From Patulibacter brassicae (lineage in GTDB: Bacteria; Actinomycetota; Thermoleophilia; Solirubrobacterales; Solirubrobacteraceae), in assembly GCF_033949425.1 (NCBI RefSeq), contig NZ_JAXAVX010000005.1, positions 186,001 through 250,000 of the forward strand: a DNA stretch of 64,000 nt. The letters are read 5' to 3'. Positions 1-9,339 of this stretch are shown here, piece after piece. Every line of letters starts with the position of its first letter. The first letter of the stretch is position 1. The translations under genes were made by a program, and so were the position numbers. The notes under the pieces are model-generated. The model searched no databases and was not told the DNA's origin. It saw only the letters and a list, made by a program, of their open reading frames with translations.

Positions 1-99
1 GAGGGCGGGCTCGAGGTGACGGTCCGGCTGCCGGGCGACGACGCCGATGCGCCGTCTTACGCACAACTGACGGCCCAGGGCGTAGCGTCGTCGACGTGA
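1..99 (+). CDS. C-terminal tail of an upstream gene, probably a sensor histidine kinase (5' end outside window)
   Basis: Frame 1 is open from the window edge to a TGA at 97-99 and gives 32 residues beginning EGGLEVTVRLPGDD. A Gly-rich turn followed by an alternating hydrophobic strand (GGLEVTVRLP) is how the ATPase domain of many sensor kinases ends, so that is the best guess. The fragment is too short to be certain. Its stop overlaps the GTG start of the MoxR gene (GTGA), which implies the same transcript. Confidence 0.4.
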   Translation, partial: EGGLEVTVRLPGDDADAPSYAQLTAQGVASST

Positions 100-1148
100 G
101 CACGACGCCGCCCGCCCCCGCCACGCCGATCGAGGACGCCGCGCGCGACCTCGAGGCCGTGCTGCACGAGGTCAAGCGGGTCGTCGTCGGCCAGGACGCG
201 ATGCTCGAGCGCGTGCTCGTCGCGCTGCTGGCCGGCGGGCACGTCCTGCTGGAGGGCGTGCCCGGCCTCGCGAAGACCCTGACGGTCAAGACGCTCGCGA
301 CGGTGCTCGGCGGCAGCTTCCGGCGCGTCCAGTTCACGCCGGACCTCGTGCCGGCCGACCTCGTCGGCACGCGGATCTGGCGCCCGGACACCGGGACGTT
401 CGACATCCAGCTCGGCCCGGTCTTCGGCAACCTCCTGCTCGCCGACGAGATCAACCGCGCGCCCGCGAAGGTCCAGTCGGCGCTGCTGGAGGTCATGCAG
501 GAGCGGCAGGTCACCCTCGGCGGCCAGACCCACCCACTGCCCTCGCCCTTCCTCGTCCTCGCGACGCAGAACCCGATCGAGTCCGAGGGCACGTACCCGC
601 TGCCGGAGGCCCAGGTCGACCGCTTCCTCCTGAAGGTCCTCGTGGACTACCCGACGCTCGAGGACGAGGCGACGGTCGTCAGCCAGGCGGTCGCCGCCCC
701 GGCCGCGGTGCGCCAGGTGCTCACCCCGGAGCGCCTGCTGCAGCACCGCGAGACGGTCCGCGCCGCGCACGCCGACGGCCAGGCGGTGCGGTTCGCCGTC
801 CGCCTCGCCGACGCCACGCGCCACCCCGACCGCTACGGCCTCGGCCACCTGCGCGACGCGATCGAGGTCGGCGCCAGCCCCCGCGGCCCGATCGGGCTGA
901 TCCAGACCGCGCAGGCGCTCGCGGTCCTGCGCGGCCGCGACTACGTCACCCCGCGCGACGTGCGCTCGCTCGCGCTGGACGTCCTGCGCCACCGGCTCGT
1001 GCTCTCCTACGAGGCGCACGCCGACGGGATCACCGCCGACGACGTCCTCGCCCAGGTCCTCGACGCGGTCGACCCGACGAGCGGCGACGGGCAGGGGCGC
1101 CGGCTGGAGGCGCTCGGCGACGACCACGCCGTCGACGTCGCGGCCTGA
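96..1148 (+). CDS. MoxR-family AAA+ ATPase
   Basis: A 350-residue protein of normal MoxR length. Walker A is GVPGLAKT (about 54-61), Walker B is LLLADEINR (113-121), and a sensor segment ATQNPIESEGTYPLPEAQ follows near 153-170. MoxR ATPases act as chaperones that mature or insert metal cofactors into partner complexes and are usually encoded beside DUF58 and VWA proteins, exactly as here. The GTG start overlaps the preceding stop. The DUF58 gene begins 24 nt downstream, so the genes probably form one operon. The family assignment is firm; the client of this particular set is unknown. Confidence 0.93.
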   Translation: MSTTPPAPATPIEDAARDLEAVLHEVKRVVVGQDAMLERVLVALLAGGHVLLEGVPGLAKTLTVKTLATVLGGSFRRVQFTPDLVPADLVGTRIWRPDTGTFDIQLGPVFGNLLLADEINRAPAKVQSALLEVMQERQVTLGGQTHPLPSPFLVLATQNPIESEGTYPLPEAQVDRFLLKVLVDYPTLEDEATVVSQAVAAPAAVRQVLTPERLLQHRETVRAAHADGQAVRFAVRLADATRHPDRYGLGHLRDAIEVGASPRGPIGLIQTAQALAVLRGRDYVTPRDVRSLALDVLRHRLVLSYEAHADGITADDVLAQVLDAVDPTSGDGQGRRLEALGDDHAVDVAA

Positions 1149-1172
1149 CCCGGGCCCCGGGCACCCGCACCC

Positions 1173-2084
1173 ATGCGCGAGACGGAGCTCATCGACCCGC
1201 CGGGCCGGCAGGGCCCCGGCCCGGTCGACGGCGCCGCGGTCCACGCGCTCGAGCTGACGCTGGCGCGGCGGGCCAGCGGCGTGCTGCCGGGCGAGCACCA
1301 GGCGCCCGGCATGGGCCAGGGCACGGAGCTGAGCCAGCTGCGGCCCTACGTCGAGGGCGACGACGTGCGCCACCTCGACGCGTCCGCGAGCGCCCGGACC
1401 GGCGAGCCGCACGTGCGGCTGCACGTCCCCGAGCGCGCGCTGACGACCTGGGTCGTGCTCGACGTCTCCGCGTCGATGGCCTTCGGCACCCGCGACCGCC
1501 TGAAGTCCGACGTCGCCGAGGGCGTCGTGCGCGTCGTCTCTCGGCTGACGGTCCGTCGCGGCGGCCGGATCGCCCTGCTGCGCTGGGGCGGGCCCGCGGG
1601 CGCGACCTTCCTCCCGCCCGCCGGCGGGCGCCCGGCGCTCGGGGCCATCGACCGGGTGCTCGCCGAGGGCGTCGGCCCCGACCGGCGCCGCTCGCCCGAG
1701 GACCTCGCCGGGGCGCTGCGCCGCGTCCACCAGGTCGCGCGCAAGCCGGGGATGGTCGTCGTGGTCAGCGACCTGCGCGACCCGTCGGGCTGGGAGCGGC
1801 GCCTGGCGCTGCTGGGTCAGCGCCACCGGCTGCTCGTCGCCGAGGTCGTCGACCCGCTCGAGCAGCAGCTGCCCGACGCGGGCGTCGTCCTCATGGAGGA
1901 CCCCGAGACGGGCGAGCAGCTCGAGGTCGACACCTCTTCCCCCGTGCTGCGCGAGCGCTTCGCCGAGGCCGAGGCGCGCCGCCGCGCCGCGATCCACGAG
2001 GCGCTGCGCCGGACCCGCGCGCGGCATCTCGTCGTGCAGACCGACGGCGACTGGCTGCGGGCGCTCGGACGGGGGCTGCGATGA
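1173..2084 (+). CDS. DUF58 domain protein (MoxR-associated, VWA-like fold)
   Basis: 303 residues. The DUF58 signature is at about 56-75 (LRPYVEGDDVRHLDASASAR), followed by a VWA-type strand WVVLDVSASM (93-102) carrying a DxSxS metal site. In most relatives the signature reads IDW; here the Trp position is Ala. DUF58 proteins accompany MoxR ATPases and are thought to be adaptors or substrates in complex assembly. No signal peptide or membrane segment is visible, so it is probably cytoplasmic. The stop overlaps the next start (ATGA at 2081-2084), indicating translational coupling. Confidence 0.9.
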   Translation: MRETELIDPPGRQGPGPVDGAAVHALELTLARRASGVLPGEHQAPGMGQGTELSQLRPYVEGDDVRHLDASASARTGEPHVRLHVPERALTTWVVLDVSASMAFGTRDRLKSDVAEGVVRVVSRLTVRRGGRIALLRWGGPAGATFLPPAGGRPALGAIDRVLAEGVGPDRRRSPEDLAGALRRVHQVARKPGMVVVVSDLRDPSGWERRLALLGQRHRLLVAEVVDPLEQQLPDAGVVLMEDPETGEQLEVDTSSPVLRERFAEAEARRRAAIHEALRRTRARHLVVQTDGDWLRALGRGLR

Positions 2085-3061
2085 GCCTCCACGCCCCGTG
2101 GTCGCTGCTGGCGCTGCTGCTCGTCCCGGTCCTGCTGCTCGCGATCCGGGCCGCGGCCCGGCGCCCGAACCGGCACGTCGTGCGGATGCCGGCGCTCGCG
2201 ACGCTACGGACCGTCGTCCCGGCGACGCCGTCGCACCGCCGGTGGCTGCCGCTGGCGCTCCTGCTGCTCGCCGTGGCGCTGCTCGTCCTCGCGCTCGCCC
2301 GTCCCCAGCGGACCGTCGCCGTGCCGGAGAAGCGCACCTCGGTGATGCTCGTCAGCGACGCGTCGCGCTCGATGCTCGCCACGGACGTGCCGCCGACGCG
2401 GCTGGACGCGGCGCGCGCGGCGGCGATCCAGTTCCTGCGCACGGTGCCCCGCAGCGTCCGCGTCGGCGTCGTCGGCTACTCGACGACCCCGCACACGATC
2501 GTCGAGCCGACGACGAACCGCCAGGCCGCCCGCTCCGCGCTGGAGAGCCTGCAGGCCGACGGGGCCACCGCGACGGGCGATGCCCTCTCCGTCGCGCTCG
2601 ACGCGCTGCAGGCCGAGGGCGACGCGCGCGGCAGCGACCGCTCGCCCGGCGCGATCCTCCTGCTCTCCGACGGCGCCGCCCAGGGCGGGGCCGACCCCGT
2701 CGAGGTCGCCGGCGTGGCGCGACAGCTGCGGATCCCGATCTACACCGTCGCGCTCGGCACGCCGAACGGCACGTACCAGGTGCCCGGCGGCGTCGGTCCC
2801 GGCGGGTGGAGCCAGGGTCCGCAGACGCGTGCGGCGACCCCCGACCCGGCGACGCTGCGGCGGATCGCGCGGATCTCCGGCGGGCAGGCGTTCACCGTCG
2901 ACGACGCGTCGGAGCTGCGCCGGATCTACGAGCGCCTCGGTCAGCGCGTCGGCAGCGAGGAGGAGCAGCGCGAGCTGACCGCCGGCGTCGGCGGCGCCGC
3001 GCTCGTCGCGCTCGTCCTCGCGCTCGTGCTCGGCCTGCGCTGGCGGCCGCGCGCGGTCTGA
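2081..3061 (+). CDS. BatA/BatB-like VWA-domain membrane protein
   Basis: 326 residues. A hydrophobic helix lies near 8-22, a second at 55-74, a VWA domain with the MIDAS motif DASRS (D93, S95, S97) follows, and a final membrane helix lies at about 300-317 before a short basic tail. This topology, with the VWA domain between membrane helices, is the BatA/BatB arrangement. It is the third member of the MoxR-DUF58-VWA operon and starts within the stop of the DUF58 gene. The role is inferred from context: a membrane-anchored module taking part in MoxR-dependent assembly or stress tolerance. No BatC/D-like TPR partner is visible downstream. Confidence 0.9.
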   Translation: MSLHAPWSLLALLLVPVLLLAIRAAARRPNRHVVRMPALATLRTVVPATPSHRRWLPLALLLLAVALLVLALARPQRTVAVPEKRTSVMLVSDASRSMLATDVPPTRLDAARAAAIQFLRTVPRSVRVGVVGYSTTPHTIVEPTTNRQAARSALESLQADGATATGDALSVALDALQAEGDARGSDRSPGAILLLSDGAAQGGADPVEVAGVARQLRIPIYTVALGTPNGTYQVPGGVGPGGWSQGPQTRAATPDPATLRRIARISGGQAFTVDDASELRRIYERLGQRVGSEEEQRELTAGVGGAALVALVLALVLGLRWRPRAV

Positions 3062-3273
3062 GCGGCGCGGGCCCGCCCGGGGCGCTCGACGCGCCCCCGG
3101 ACCGTCGCGCGGGCGGTGGCGCGCGCGCTCGACCCGCCGCGGGGCCGTCGCGCCGGGGGATCCGGGCCGCGAGATCCCGGCGTCGATGATCTAGGCTCGG
3201 TCGCGATGTCCCCCCTTCCGACGCCCGCTCCCCGCCGCGCGGCGCGGCCCGTCCGGCGCCCGGCCTGACCGCG

Positions 3274-3519
3274 ATGTCCCTCCGCACGTACGTCGCCCGC
3301 CCGACGCGACGGATCTTCGTCGTCTCGTTCGCGATCGTCGTCGTGGCGATCGTCCTGACGGGACTCGTGCTGTCCCTCGCCGGAGTCGACGGCGGACTGC
3401 GCGACGTCCTCGCCGCAGCGATCGGCGCGTTCCTCGGCACGCCCCTGGCCGCGTGGGTCGTCGCGCGGCGCGACCCCACCGGCGACGCCAGCGAGGAGCG
3501 CGACGCCACCGGCGGCTGA
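3274..3519 (+). CDS. Small two-helix membrane protein, unknown function
   Basis: 81 residues with two clear membrane segments: about 14-35 (RIFVVSFAIVVVAIVLTGLV) and about 45-63 (LRDVLAAAIGAFLGTPLAAW). A charged tail rich in Asp, Glu and Arg follows. The reading frame has the strong GC3 bias of its neighbours. It stands alone between the Bat operon and the methyltransferase. I do not recognise a family. A 20-codon frame (3205-3267) just upstream has no ribosome-binding site and is probably chance. Confidence 0.6.
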   Translation: MSLRTYVARPTRRIFVVSFAIVVVAIVLTGLVLSLAGVDGGLRDVLAAAIGAFLGTPLAAWVVARRDPTGDASEERDATGG

Positions 3520-3741
3520 CGTCACGGCGACGGTTGTCGGAGCGTCGAGTCCCGGTGCGCGGCCGGGCGGCTCCCGCGGGCGCGGCCCGCCGGGCGGGTC
3601 CGTCCCGGTCCTCCCGGGGCCTCGGACCACGCCGGTGCGCCCGTCCCCGAGCGCTCGCTCCGCCGGTGCGCAGCGTCGCCGCCGGCGTCCGCGGGGGCAC
3701 CGCGCCCTGTCTCGTCGCGCGCATCCAGGAGACTCCCGTCC

Positions 3742-4551
3742 GTGCCCTCCGCGAGCCCCCAGAGCGACGCCGTCGCCCCGCCGCCGCTGGACCGCCTCGC
3801 CCCGCTCCTGGCGCCGGGCGTCGTCGCCGTCGACCGCGATGGCCTCGTCGACACGACCGGCGCCGCGCGCGACCCCGCCCCCGGTCCGAGCGGGCCCTCG
3901 CCCGCGCGCAGCCTCGCGCAGCGCGCGATGCGCTGGCGGCTCCTGCCGCTGATCTACGAGCGGGCGTGGCGGCCGCTCGCGTTCACCGCCGCCGCCGGCG
4001 GACGGACGACCGCCGCCGAGCAGCGCCAGATCGACCGGCTGCTCGGGCTCGACGGCGACGGGCCGCCCCGGCGCGTGCTCGACGTCGCCTGCGGTCCGGG
4101 CAACACGACGCGGCGCCTGCTGCCCCGCCTCGGCGACGACGCGCTCGTCGTCGGGCTCGACGCCGCGCCGGCGATGCTGCGCACCGCGGTGACCGAGACG
4201 ACCGACCCCCGCGCGGCCTACGTCCTCGGCGACGCCGGCGCGCTGCCGTTCGTCGACGGGGCCTTCGACGCGGTCACCTGCCTCGGGGCGCTCTACCTCG
4301 TCGAGGACGCCGAGCGGGTGCTCGAGGAGCTCGCGCGCGTCCTCGCCCCCGGCGGGCGGCTCGTCGTGCTGACGAGCTGCGTCCGCGGTCCCGGACCGCT
4401 GCCGGCGATCGAGCGGCTCGCCGCCGCGCCGAGCGGGCTGCGGGTCTTCGGGCGCGACGAGGTGACCACGCGCCTCGCCGCGCTCGGGCTGACCGACGTC
4501 GAGCAGCAGGTCTCCGGCGTCCTGCAGCTCGTCGGCGCCCGCCGGCGCTGA
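3742..4551 (+). CDS. Class I SAM-dependent methyltransferase
   Basis: 269 residues. Motif I is VLDVACGPG (about 112-120), an acidic strand-2 end follows (VVGLDAAPAML), then a DAGALPF loop and the post-motif segment LAPGGRLVVLTS, all typical of the Methyltransf_11/ubiE-like fold. The first ~60 residues are Pro/Ala-rich and probably disordered. The GTG start at 3742 is supported by AGGAGA at 3727-3732. The substrate cannot be read from sequence; relatives methylate small molecules or lipids. It is monocistronic, with the protease gene convergent downstream. Confidence 0.85.
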   Translation: MPSASPQSDAVAPPPLDRLAPLLAPGVVAVDRDGLVDTTGAARDPAPGPSGPSPARSLAQRAMRWRLLPLIYERAWRPLAFTAAAGGRTTAAEQRQIDRLLGLDGDGPPRRVLDVACGPGNTTRRLLPRLGDDALVVGLDAAPAMLRTAVTETTDPRAAYVLGDAGALPFVDGAFDAVTCLGALYLVEDAERVLEELARVLAPGGRLVVLTSCVRGPGPLPAIERLAAAPSGLRVFGRDEVTTRLAALGLTDVEQQVSGVLQLVGARRR

Positions 4552-4623
4552 GCCGCGCGCCGGGCGGCGAGGCGTCCTGTCCAGGGGTGCGCCCGACCCC
4601 GCGGCGTCGTGCTCGGGTCCGCC

Positions 4624-6018
4624 TCAGCGCGACCGGCGCCGCAGGGTCGTGCGCGACGTGCCGCTGGAGACGTTGCCGGCGACGTCGTCGGCCCGAACGG
4701 CGAGGCGGTACGTCGCGCCGGTCAGCCGCGGCGTGCGGATCTGCCAGATCGCGCCGGCGCGGTGGTGGCCCCGGAGCGTCCGGGTGCGGGTCCGACGGCA
4801 GGTCGTGCGGCGCGCACCGCGGCCGCAGGCCGCCTGGGCCGTCCAGCGCAGCGTGCCGGTGACCGAGGCGATCCCCGAGCTCGGCAGCGGGTCGGACACG
4901 CGGACCCGAACGATGCAGCGCCGCGCGTCGCAGGAGCGGGAGCGGACGCGGGCCGTCGGGGCGATCGCGTCGTCGCCCGCGGCGCCGGCGTCGGTGGTCG
5001 CCTCGGACGCGACCGCGTCACCGGGGCCGGTCGGCGCGGCGCCGAGCTCGCGCCGGACGAACGCCGAGATCTGCGCGTGGGCGACGCGGGTGTAGAGGCC
5101 CGGGAACTGCGGCAGCGCGCAGCCGATGCCGTAGCTCACGACCCCGACGAGGACCGCCACGCCGTTCTGGGCGGCGGCGAGGGGCCCGCCGCTGTCGCCC
5201 TGGCAGGCGTCGACGGTCGGCCGCGCGTCGGTCGTCGCGCAGAGCATCGTGTCGGTGAGCGTCACCCCGGCGGCGGCGTAGCGCGCGGCGCAGAGGACGG
5301 GCGACAGCAGCTGGACGAGACCGGCGCGCAGCTCGCCCGGGTAGTCCTGCTTCGCCGAGCCGCCGACGGGCTGGGCGAGCACGCCGCCCCACCCGCTGAC
5401 CTGGCTCGTCGTGCCGGCCGCGACGTCGCCGGAGGGCAGCGCGAGGGGCGCGACCTTCGCCCGGGTCGCCGGCGTGCCCGAGTAGAGGGCGCCGGTGAGC
5501 GTCAGGACCGCGATGTCGCCGCGCATCGTGCGCTTGTCGAAGTCGCTGCGGCCGTCGCCGTTCTCGTCGTAGAGCCGGATCGCGCTCACCGCCGAGCCGA
5601 CGGCGTCGGAGGGCAGGACCGTGCTGCGGGGCATCGTGGCGATCCCGCCGAGGACGCGCACCGCGCTCGTGCTGATCGTGCCCGTCCGGTCGTCGTCGAC
5701 GCAGTGCGCGGCGGTCACGACCGTCCGCGGCCCGATGATCGTGCCGCCGCAGAACTGGGTGTTGTACGGCGTGTTGAGGCTCGCGTCGGGGTAGCGCCGC
5801 GGGTTCCACAGGACGACCTGGTACGGAGCGCTCGCCGCCGAGATCGCCCCGCCGTTGACGACCCGCGCCGTCGCTCGGGCGTCGGCCGAGGCACCGTCCG
5901 GCAGCCCCGCGAGGAGCGACGCGACGATGGTCGCGAGGACGGCGAGGAGGAGCGCCCGCCGGCTTCCCCACGAGGGGGAGCGGCGGGAGGCGACGAACGA
6001 CGGACCGGCGAGCTGCAC
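4624..6018 (-). CDS. Secreted trypsin-like serine protease (S1 family) with C-terminal Ig-like domain
   Basis: 464 residues. A basic N-terminus and hydrophobic core (22-38) form a signal peptide. A VVNGG activation-type N-terminus of the mature enzyme appears at about 53-57. The triad is intact: TAAHC (His105), GDIAVL (Asp168), CQGDSGGPL (Ser276), with paired cysteines around them. Residues from about 350 on form a separate Cys-containing beta domain ending in a basic tail, like the Ig-like or cell-wall-associated C-termini of secreted actinobacterial proteases. It should act extracellularly on proteins. The GTG start gives the best signal peptide; no strong ribosome-binding site is evident. 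Confidence 0.9.
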   Translation of the reverse strand: MQLAGPSFVASRRSPSWGSRRALLLAVLATIVASLLAGLPDGASADARATARVVNGGAISAASAPYQVVLWNPRRYPDASLNTPYNTQFCGGTIIGPRTVVTAAHCVDDDRTGTISTSAVRVLGGIATMPRSTVLPSDAVGSAVSAIRLYDENGDGRSDFDKRTMRGDIAVLTLTGALYSGTPATRAKVAPLALPSGDVAAGTTSQVSGWGGVLAQPVGGSAKQDYPGELRAGLVQLLSPVLCAARYAAAGVTLTDTMLCATTDARPTVDACQGDSGGPLAAAQNGVAVLVGVVSYGIGCALPQFPGLYTRVAHAQISAFVRRELGAAPTGPGDAVASEATTDAGAAGDDAIAPTARVRSRSCDARRCIVRVRVSDPLPSSGIASVTGTLRWTAQAACGRGARRTTCRRTRTRTLRGHHRAGAIWQIRTPRLTGATYRLAVRADDVAGNVSSGTSRTTLRRRSR

Positions 6019-6124
6019 GGCTGGCGGATCGGCCGCCTCACCGTGTGTCTGCCGTCCACCTCCGCCCCGATCCGCCGGGTGTCCAGGCGGTCACCCTGAA
6101 CGTTCGTCCTCCGCCTCCGCCACC

Positions 6125-6141
6125 CGTCCAGCGGCTGGACG
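6125..6141. other. Perfect inverted repeat / hairpin between gpx and the protease gene
   Basis: CGTCCAGC-G-GCTGGACG forms an 8-bp stem. Flanking CACCC and GGGTG can extend it after a 3-nt bulge. It lies about 130 nt past the end of gpx and about 107 nt before the protease start, both on the minus strand. There is no T-tract, so it may be either a transcription end or a protein-binding palindrome. The rest of 6019-6271 shows nothing recognisable beyond a few more GTCCAG half-sites. Confidence 0.4.
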
Positions 6142-6271
6142 AAGGGTGTCCGCACGAGCTCCCGGGGCTCGCGCATCGACCCTCCGTCCAGCCCGGGCGG
6201 CGGGGATGTCCGGGCCCCGCGAGCCGCCCCGGAGCGTGCCCTGGAGCCGCCGGCGCGTCGCGCGCGCGGCC

Positions 6272-6751
6272 TCAGAGCAGGCGCTCGATGGCGCCGACGA
6301 GCTCGGGGTCGCTCGGCTCGGTCCGCGCGCCGAACCGCTGGACGAAGCGGCCGTCGCGGTCGAGGAGGTACTTCGTGAAGTTCCACTCCGGTGCCTCGGA
6401 GGCCTTCGTGAGCTCGGCGAAGAGCGGCGTCGCCTGCTCGCCGAGGACGGTGTGCTTCGCGAAGAGGGGGAACGTCACCCCGTAGTTGCGCTGGCAGAAC
6501 GCGCCGATCTCCTCGTCGCTGCCGGGCTCCTGCTCGAGGAAGTCGTTCGCGGGGAAGCCGAGGACGACGAGGCCCGCGTCGCCGTGCTGCTCGTACAGCG
6601 CCTGCAGGCCCTCGTACTGCGGGGTCAGCCCGCACGCGCTGGCGGTGTTCACGACGAGGACGACCTTGCCGCGGTACTCGGCGAGGTCCTGCGGGGTGCC
6701 GTCCAGGCGCGGCAGCGTGCCGTCGAGGAGGACGGGGCTCTCGGTGCTCAT
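6272..6751 (-). CDS. Glutathione peroxidase family (thioredoxin-type) peroxidase
   Basis: 159 residues, the usual bacterial length, starting at the ATG of MSTESP; the open frame further upstream has no family similarity. The active-site motif NTASACGLTPQYEGL places the peroxidatic Cys at position 40 (Cys, not selenocysteine). Cys86 in FCQRNYGVTFPLF is the likely resolving Cys, and WNFTKYLL (123-130) supplies the conserved Trp and Asn. Such enzymes reduce hydroperoxides, usually with thioredoxin. In the FPxNxF loop the common Cys is Ala. It is transcribed alone, divergent from the permease gene. Confidence 0.93.
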   Translation of the reverse strand: MSTESPVLLDGTLPRLDGTPQDLAEYRGKVVLVVNTASACGLTPQYEGLQALYEQHGDAGLVVLGFPANDFLEQEPGSDEEIGAFCQRNYGVTFPLFAKHTVLGEQATPLFAELTKASEAPEWNFTKYLLDRDGRFVQRFGARTEPSDPELVGAIERLL

Positions 6752-6952
6752 GCCCGCGACGCTATCCCCTCCGACCGACCGGCCCGCGAGCGCGGGCGGG
6801 AGGCGGCGCGACGGGGAAGGCGGCGCGGACCGGACGGGATCGGCCCGGGCCCGAACGCGGCGCGCGCGAGCCGGAGACCGGGCATGCCGACGGAGACGGC
6901 GGGAGGACGACCGAGGACGGGACGGCGCCGGCGGAGGGGTACCGTCCCGTGC

Positions 6953-8323
6953 GTGCCGCTGGCCACGGGTGACCTCGCGCTCTCGATCGAGCGGGCCTGG
7001 CCGGCGTTCGTGCTCGTCGCGGCGCTGCTCCTGCTCGGCGCCGTCGCCGATCGCGGCGGCCTGTTCCGCTGGGCCGGCGCCGGGCTCGAGCGGCTGCCCG
7101 GACCGCCCGTCGTCCTGCTCCTGGCCGGGCTCCTGCTCGTCGCGGCGGTGACCGCGGTGCTGAATCTCGACACCGCGGTGGTCTTCGTGACCCCCGTGCT
7201 CGTCGTCGCGGCGCGCCGCCGCGGTCTCGATCCCCGGCCGGCCGCGATCGGCGCGCTCGTGATGGCCAACGGCGCGTCGCTCCTGCTGCCCGGGGCGAAC
7301 CTCACGAACCTCGTCGTGCGCGAGGCGGGCGAGCTGGGTGGCTCGTGGCTCGGCACGTTCGGCGGCCCGGCGCTGGCCGCGACCGTCACGACCGCGCTCG
7401 TCCTGCTCCTGCTCGACGGTCGGGGACGCCCCGACCCGGTGCTCGCCGGGACGGGGCGGGACGCCGCGGCGGCCGGCCCGGCGGTGGGCCCGGGTCTCGG
7501 GACGGCCGTGGGCGTCACCGGCCCGGCGATGGGCCCCGCCGCAGGCCCCACGGAAGACCCCGCCGCAGGCCCCACGCGAGGCCCCGCCGCAGGCCCGACG
7601 GTGGGGCCGGCCGCGGACCCGGCGGTGGGGCCCGGCGCAGACCCGACGGCGAACCCCGCCGCAGACCCGACGGCGAACCCCGCCGCAGACCCGACGGCGA
7701 ACCCCGCCGCAGACCCGACGGTGGGGCCGGCCGTGGGCCCCGCCGTGGAGCCGGCTCGCGAGGCGGTCGGAGGAGGCGTTCCCGCGCCCGACCTCGTCGC
7801 CGTGGTGGCGGTCCTGGCGGCGGCGGTGGGCATCGTGCTCGTGCGCCAGCCCGCACTGCCGGTCCTCGGGATCGCGCTCGTCGCCGCCGCGGCCGAGGCC
7901 CGCCGTGCGCGCGTCCCGGTGCGGACGTGGATCGACGCCGTCGGCCCCGGCGTGCTCGCCGGGCTCTTCGCCCTCGTCGTCGCGCTCGGGTGGCTCGCGC
8001 TCCGGTGGGACGGGCCGTCGTCCCTGCTCGACGGCGCGTCGCCGGCCGAGACCGCGGGCCTCGCCGCCCTCGCGACGGTGCTCGTGAACAACCTGCCGGC
8101 GACGGCGCTCCTCTCCGCCGTCCCGCCCGCGCATCCCGACGCGCTCCTCGTCGGCCTGAACCTCGGCCCGAACCTCTTCGTGACGGGCTCGCTCGCGGCG
8201 TGGCTCTGGTGGCAGACCTGCCGCCGCGAAGGGGTCGCGGTCCGCCTCGGCGCGGTCCTGCGGCGCTCCGTCCCCGCCGCGGTGGCCTCGATGGTCGTCG
8301 CCGTCCTCGTGCTCGGCGGCTGA
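6953..8323 (+). CDS. ArsB/NhaD-superfamily (ion transporter) permease with repeat-encoded central loop
   Basis: 456 residues. The N-terminal half has about five hydrophobic segments with conserved-looking turns (LNLDTAVVF, MANGASLLLPGANLTNL), characteristic of the ArsB/CitM ion-transporter fold. The C-terminal half repeats the pattern (TVLVNNLPATALLS, NLGPNLFVTGSLAA). Between them, at about residues 170-265, is a hydrophilic loop of Ala/Gly/Pro/Asp/Thr built from repeats. It could move arsenite, Na+ or an organic anion; no arsR or arsC is nearby. The GTG start sits 7 nt after a TACCGT -10 hexamer (6940-6945), predicting a leaderless mRNA. Confidence 0.82.
   Translation: MPLATGDLALSIERAWPAFVLVAALLLLGAVADRGGLFRWAGAGLERLPGPPVVLLLAGLLLVAAVTAVLNLDTAVVFVTPVLVVAARRRGLDPRPAAIGALVMANGASLLLPGANLTNLVVREAGELGGSWLGTFGGPALAATVTTALVLLLLDGRGRPDPVLAGTGRDAAAAGPAVGPGLGTAVGVTGPAMGPAAGPTEDPAAGPTRGPAAGPTVGPAADPAVGPGADPTANPAADPTANPAADPTANPAADPTVGPAVGPAVEPAREAVGGGVPAPDLVAVVAVLAAAVGIVLVRQPALPVLGIALVAAAAEARRARVPVRTWIDAVGPGVLAGLFALVVALGWLALRWDGPSSLLDGASPAETAGLAALATVLVNNLPATALLSAVPPAHPDALLVGLNLGPNLFVTGSLAAWLWWQTCRREGVAVRLGAVLRRSVPAAVASMVVAVLVLGG
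7637..7721 (+). repeat. 24-bp tandem repeat inside the permease gene (three copies plus a partial)
   Basis: A 24-bp unit beginning GCAGACCCGACGGCGAACC occurs at 7637-7660, 7661-7684 and 7685-7708, and again in part to 7721. It keeps the reading frame and encodes the octad ADPTANPA. Degenerate relatives extend from about 7530 to 7750 and encode AAGPT, VGPA and similar motifs. The region lies in the cytosolic-type central loop, so copy-number change would alter loop length without a frameshift. Confidence 0.9.
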
Positions 8324-8347
8324 CCGGCACCGGGCGAGCGGGATCGT

Positions 8348-8523
8348 CGTCCGCGGTCCGCGGTCCGCGGTCGATCGTCGGCAGTCGATGCTCCGCAGTC
8401 GATGGTCGGCAGTCCGCCGTCGATGGTCCGCCGTCGGTGGTCGGCAGTCGGCGCGTCCGCGGCCGGCGGTCGGCGGCCGGCGGTCGGCGGCCGGCGGTCG
8501 GCGGTCGGCGGTCGGCGGTCGGC
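8348..8523. repeat. Heptanucleotide tandem array 1 (about 25 units)
   Basis: The sequence can be read as uninterrupted 7-mers: first variable units of the form GGTCCGC, GGTCGAT, CGTCGGC, AGTCGAT, then, after a single 1-bp slip near 8453, alternating GGCCGGC and GGTCGGC ending in four consecutive GGTCGGC. The common pattern is NGYCNNN. It starts 25 bp after the permease stop in a gene-free interval between two convergent genes. All frames are open simply because the units lack stop codons; codon use does not look like a gene. Confidence 0.85.
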
Positions 8524-8544
8524 GGAGCGAACCTCCCCCGGGAC

Positions 8545-9294
<750 letters not shown>

Positions 9295-9339
9295 GTCCCG
9301 CGACCGCTGATCCGCCGCACGCGCGACGGGCCGCGTCCG

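Noticed and set aside
57..2027. Long open frame antisense to the MoxR and DUF58 genes
   Set aside because: GC-rich sequence leaves most frames open; the product is Arg/Ala/Gly low-complexity and the sense strand carries clear conserved domains.
3205..3267. 20-codon ORF before the small membrane protein
   Set aside because: No ribosome-binding site, Pro/Arg-only composition, and no overlap with the downstream start.
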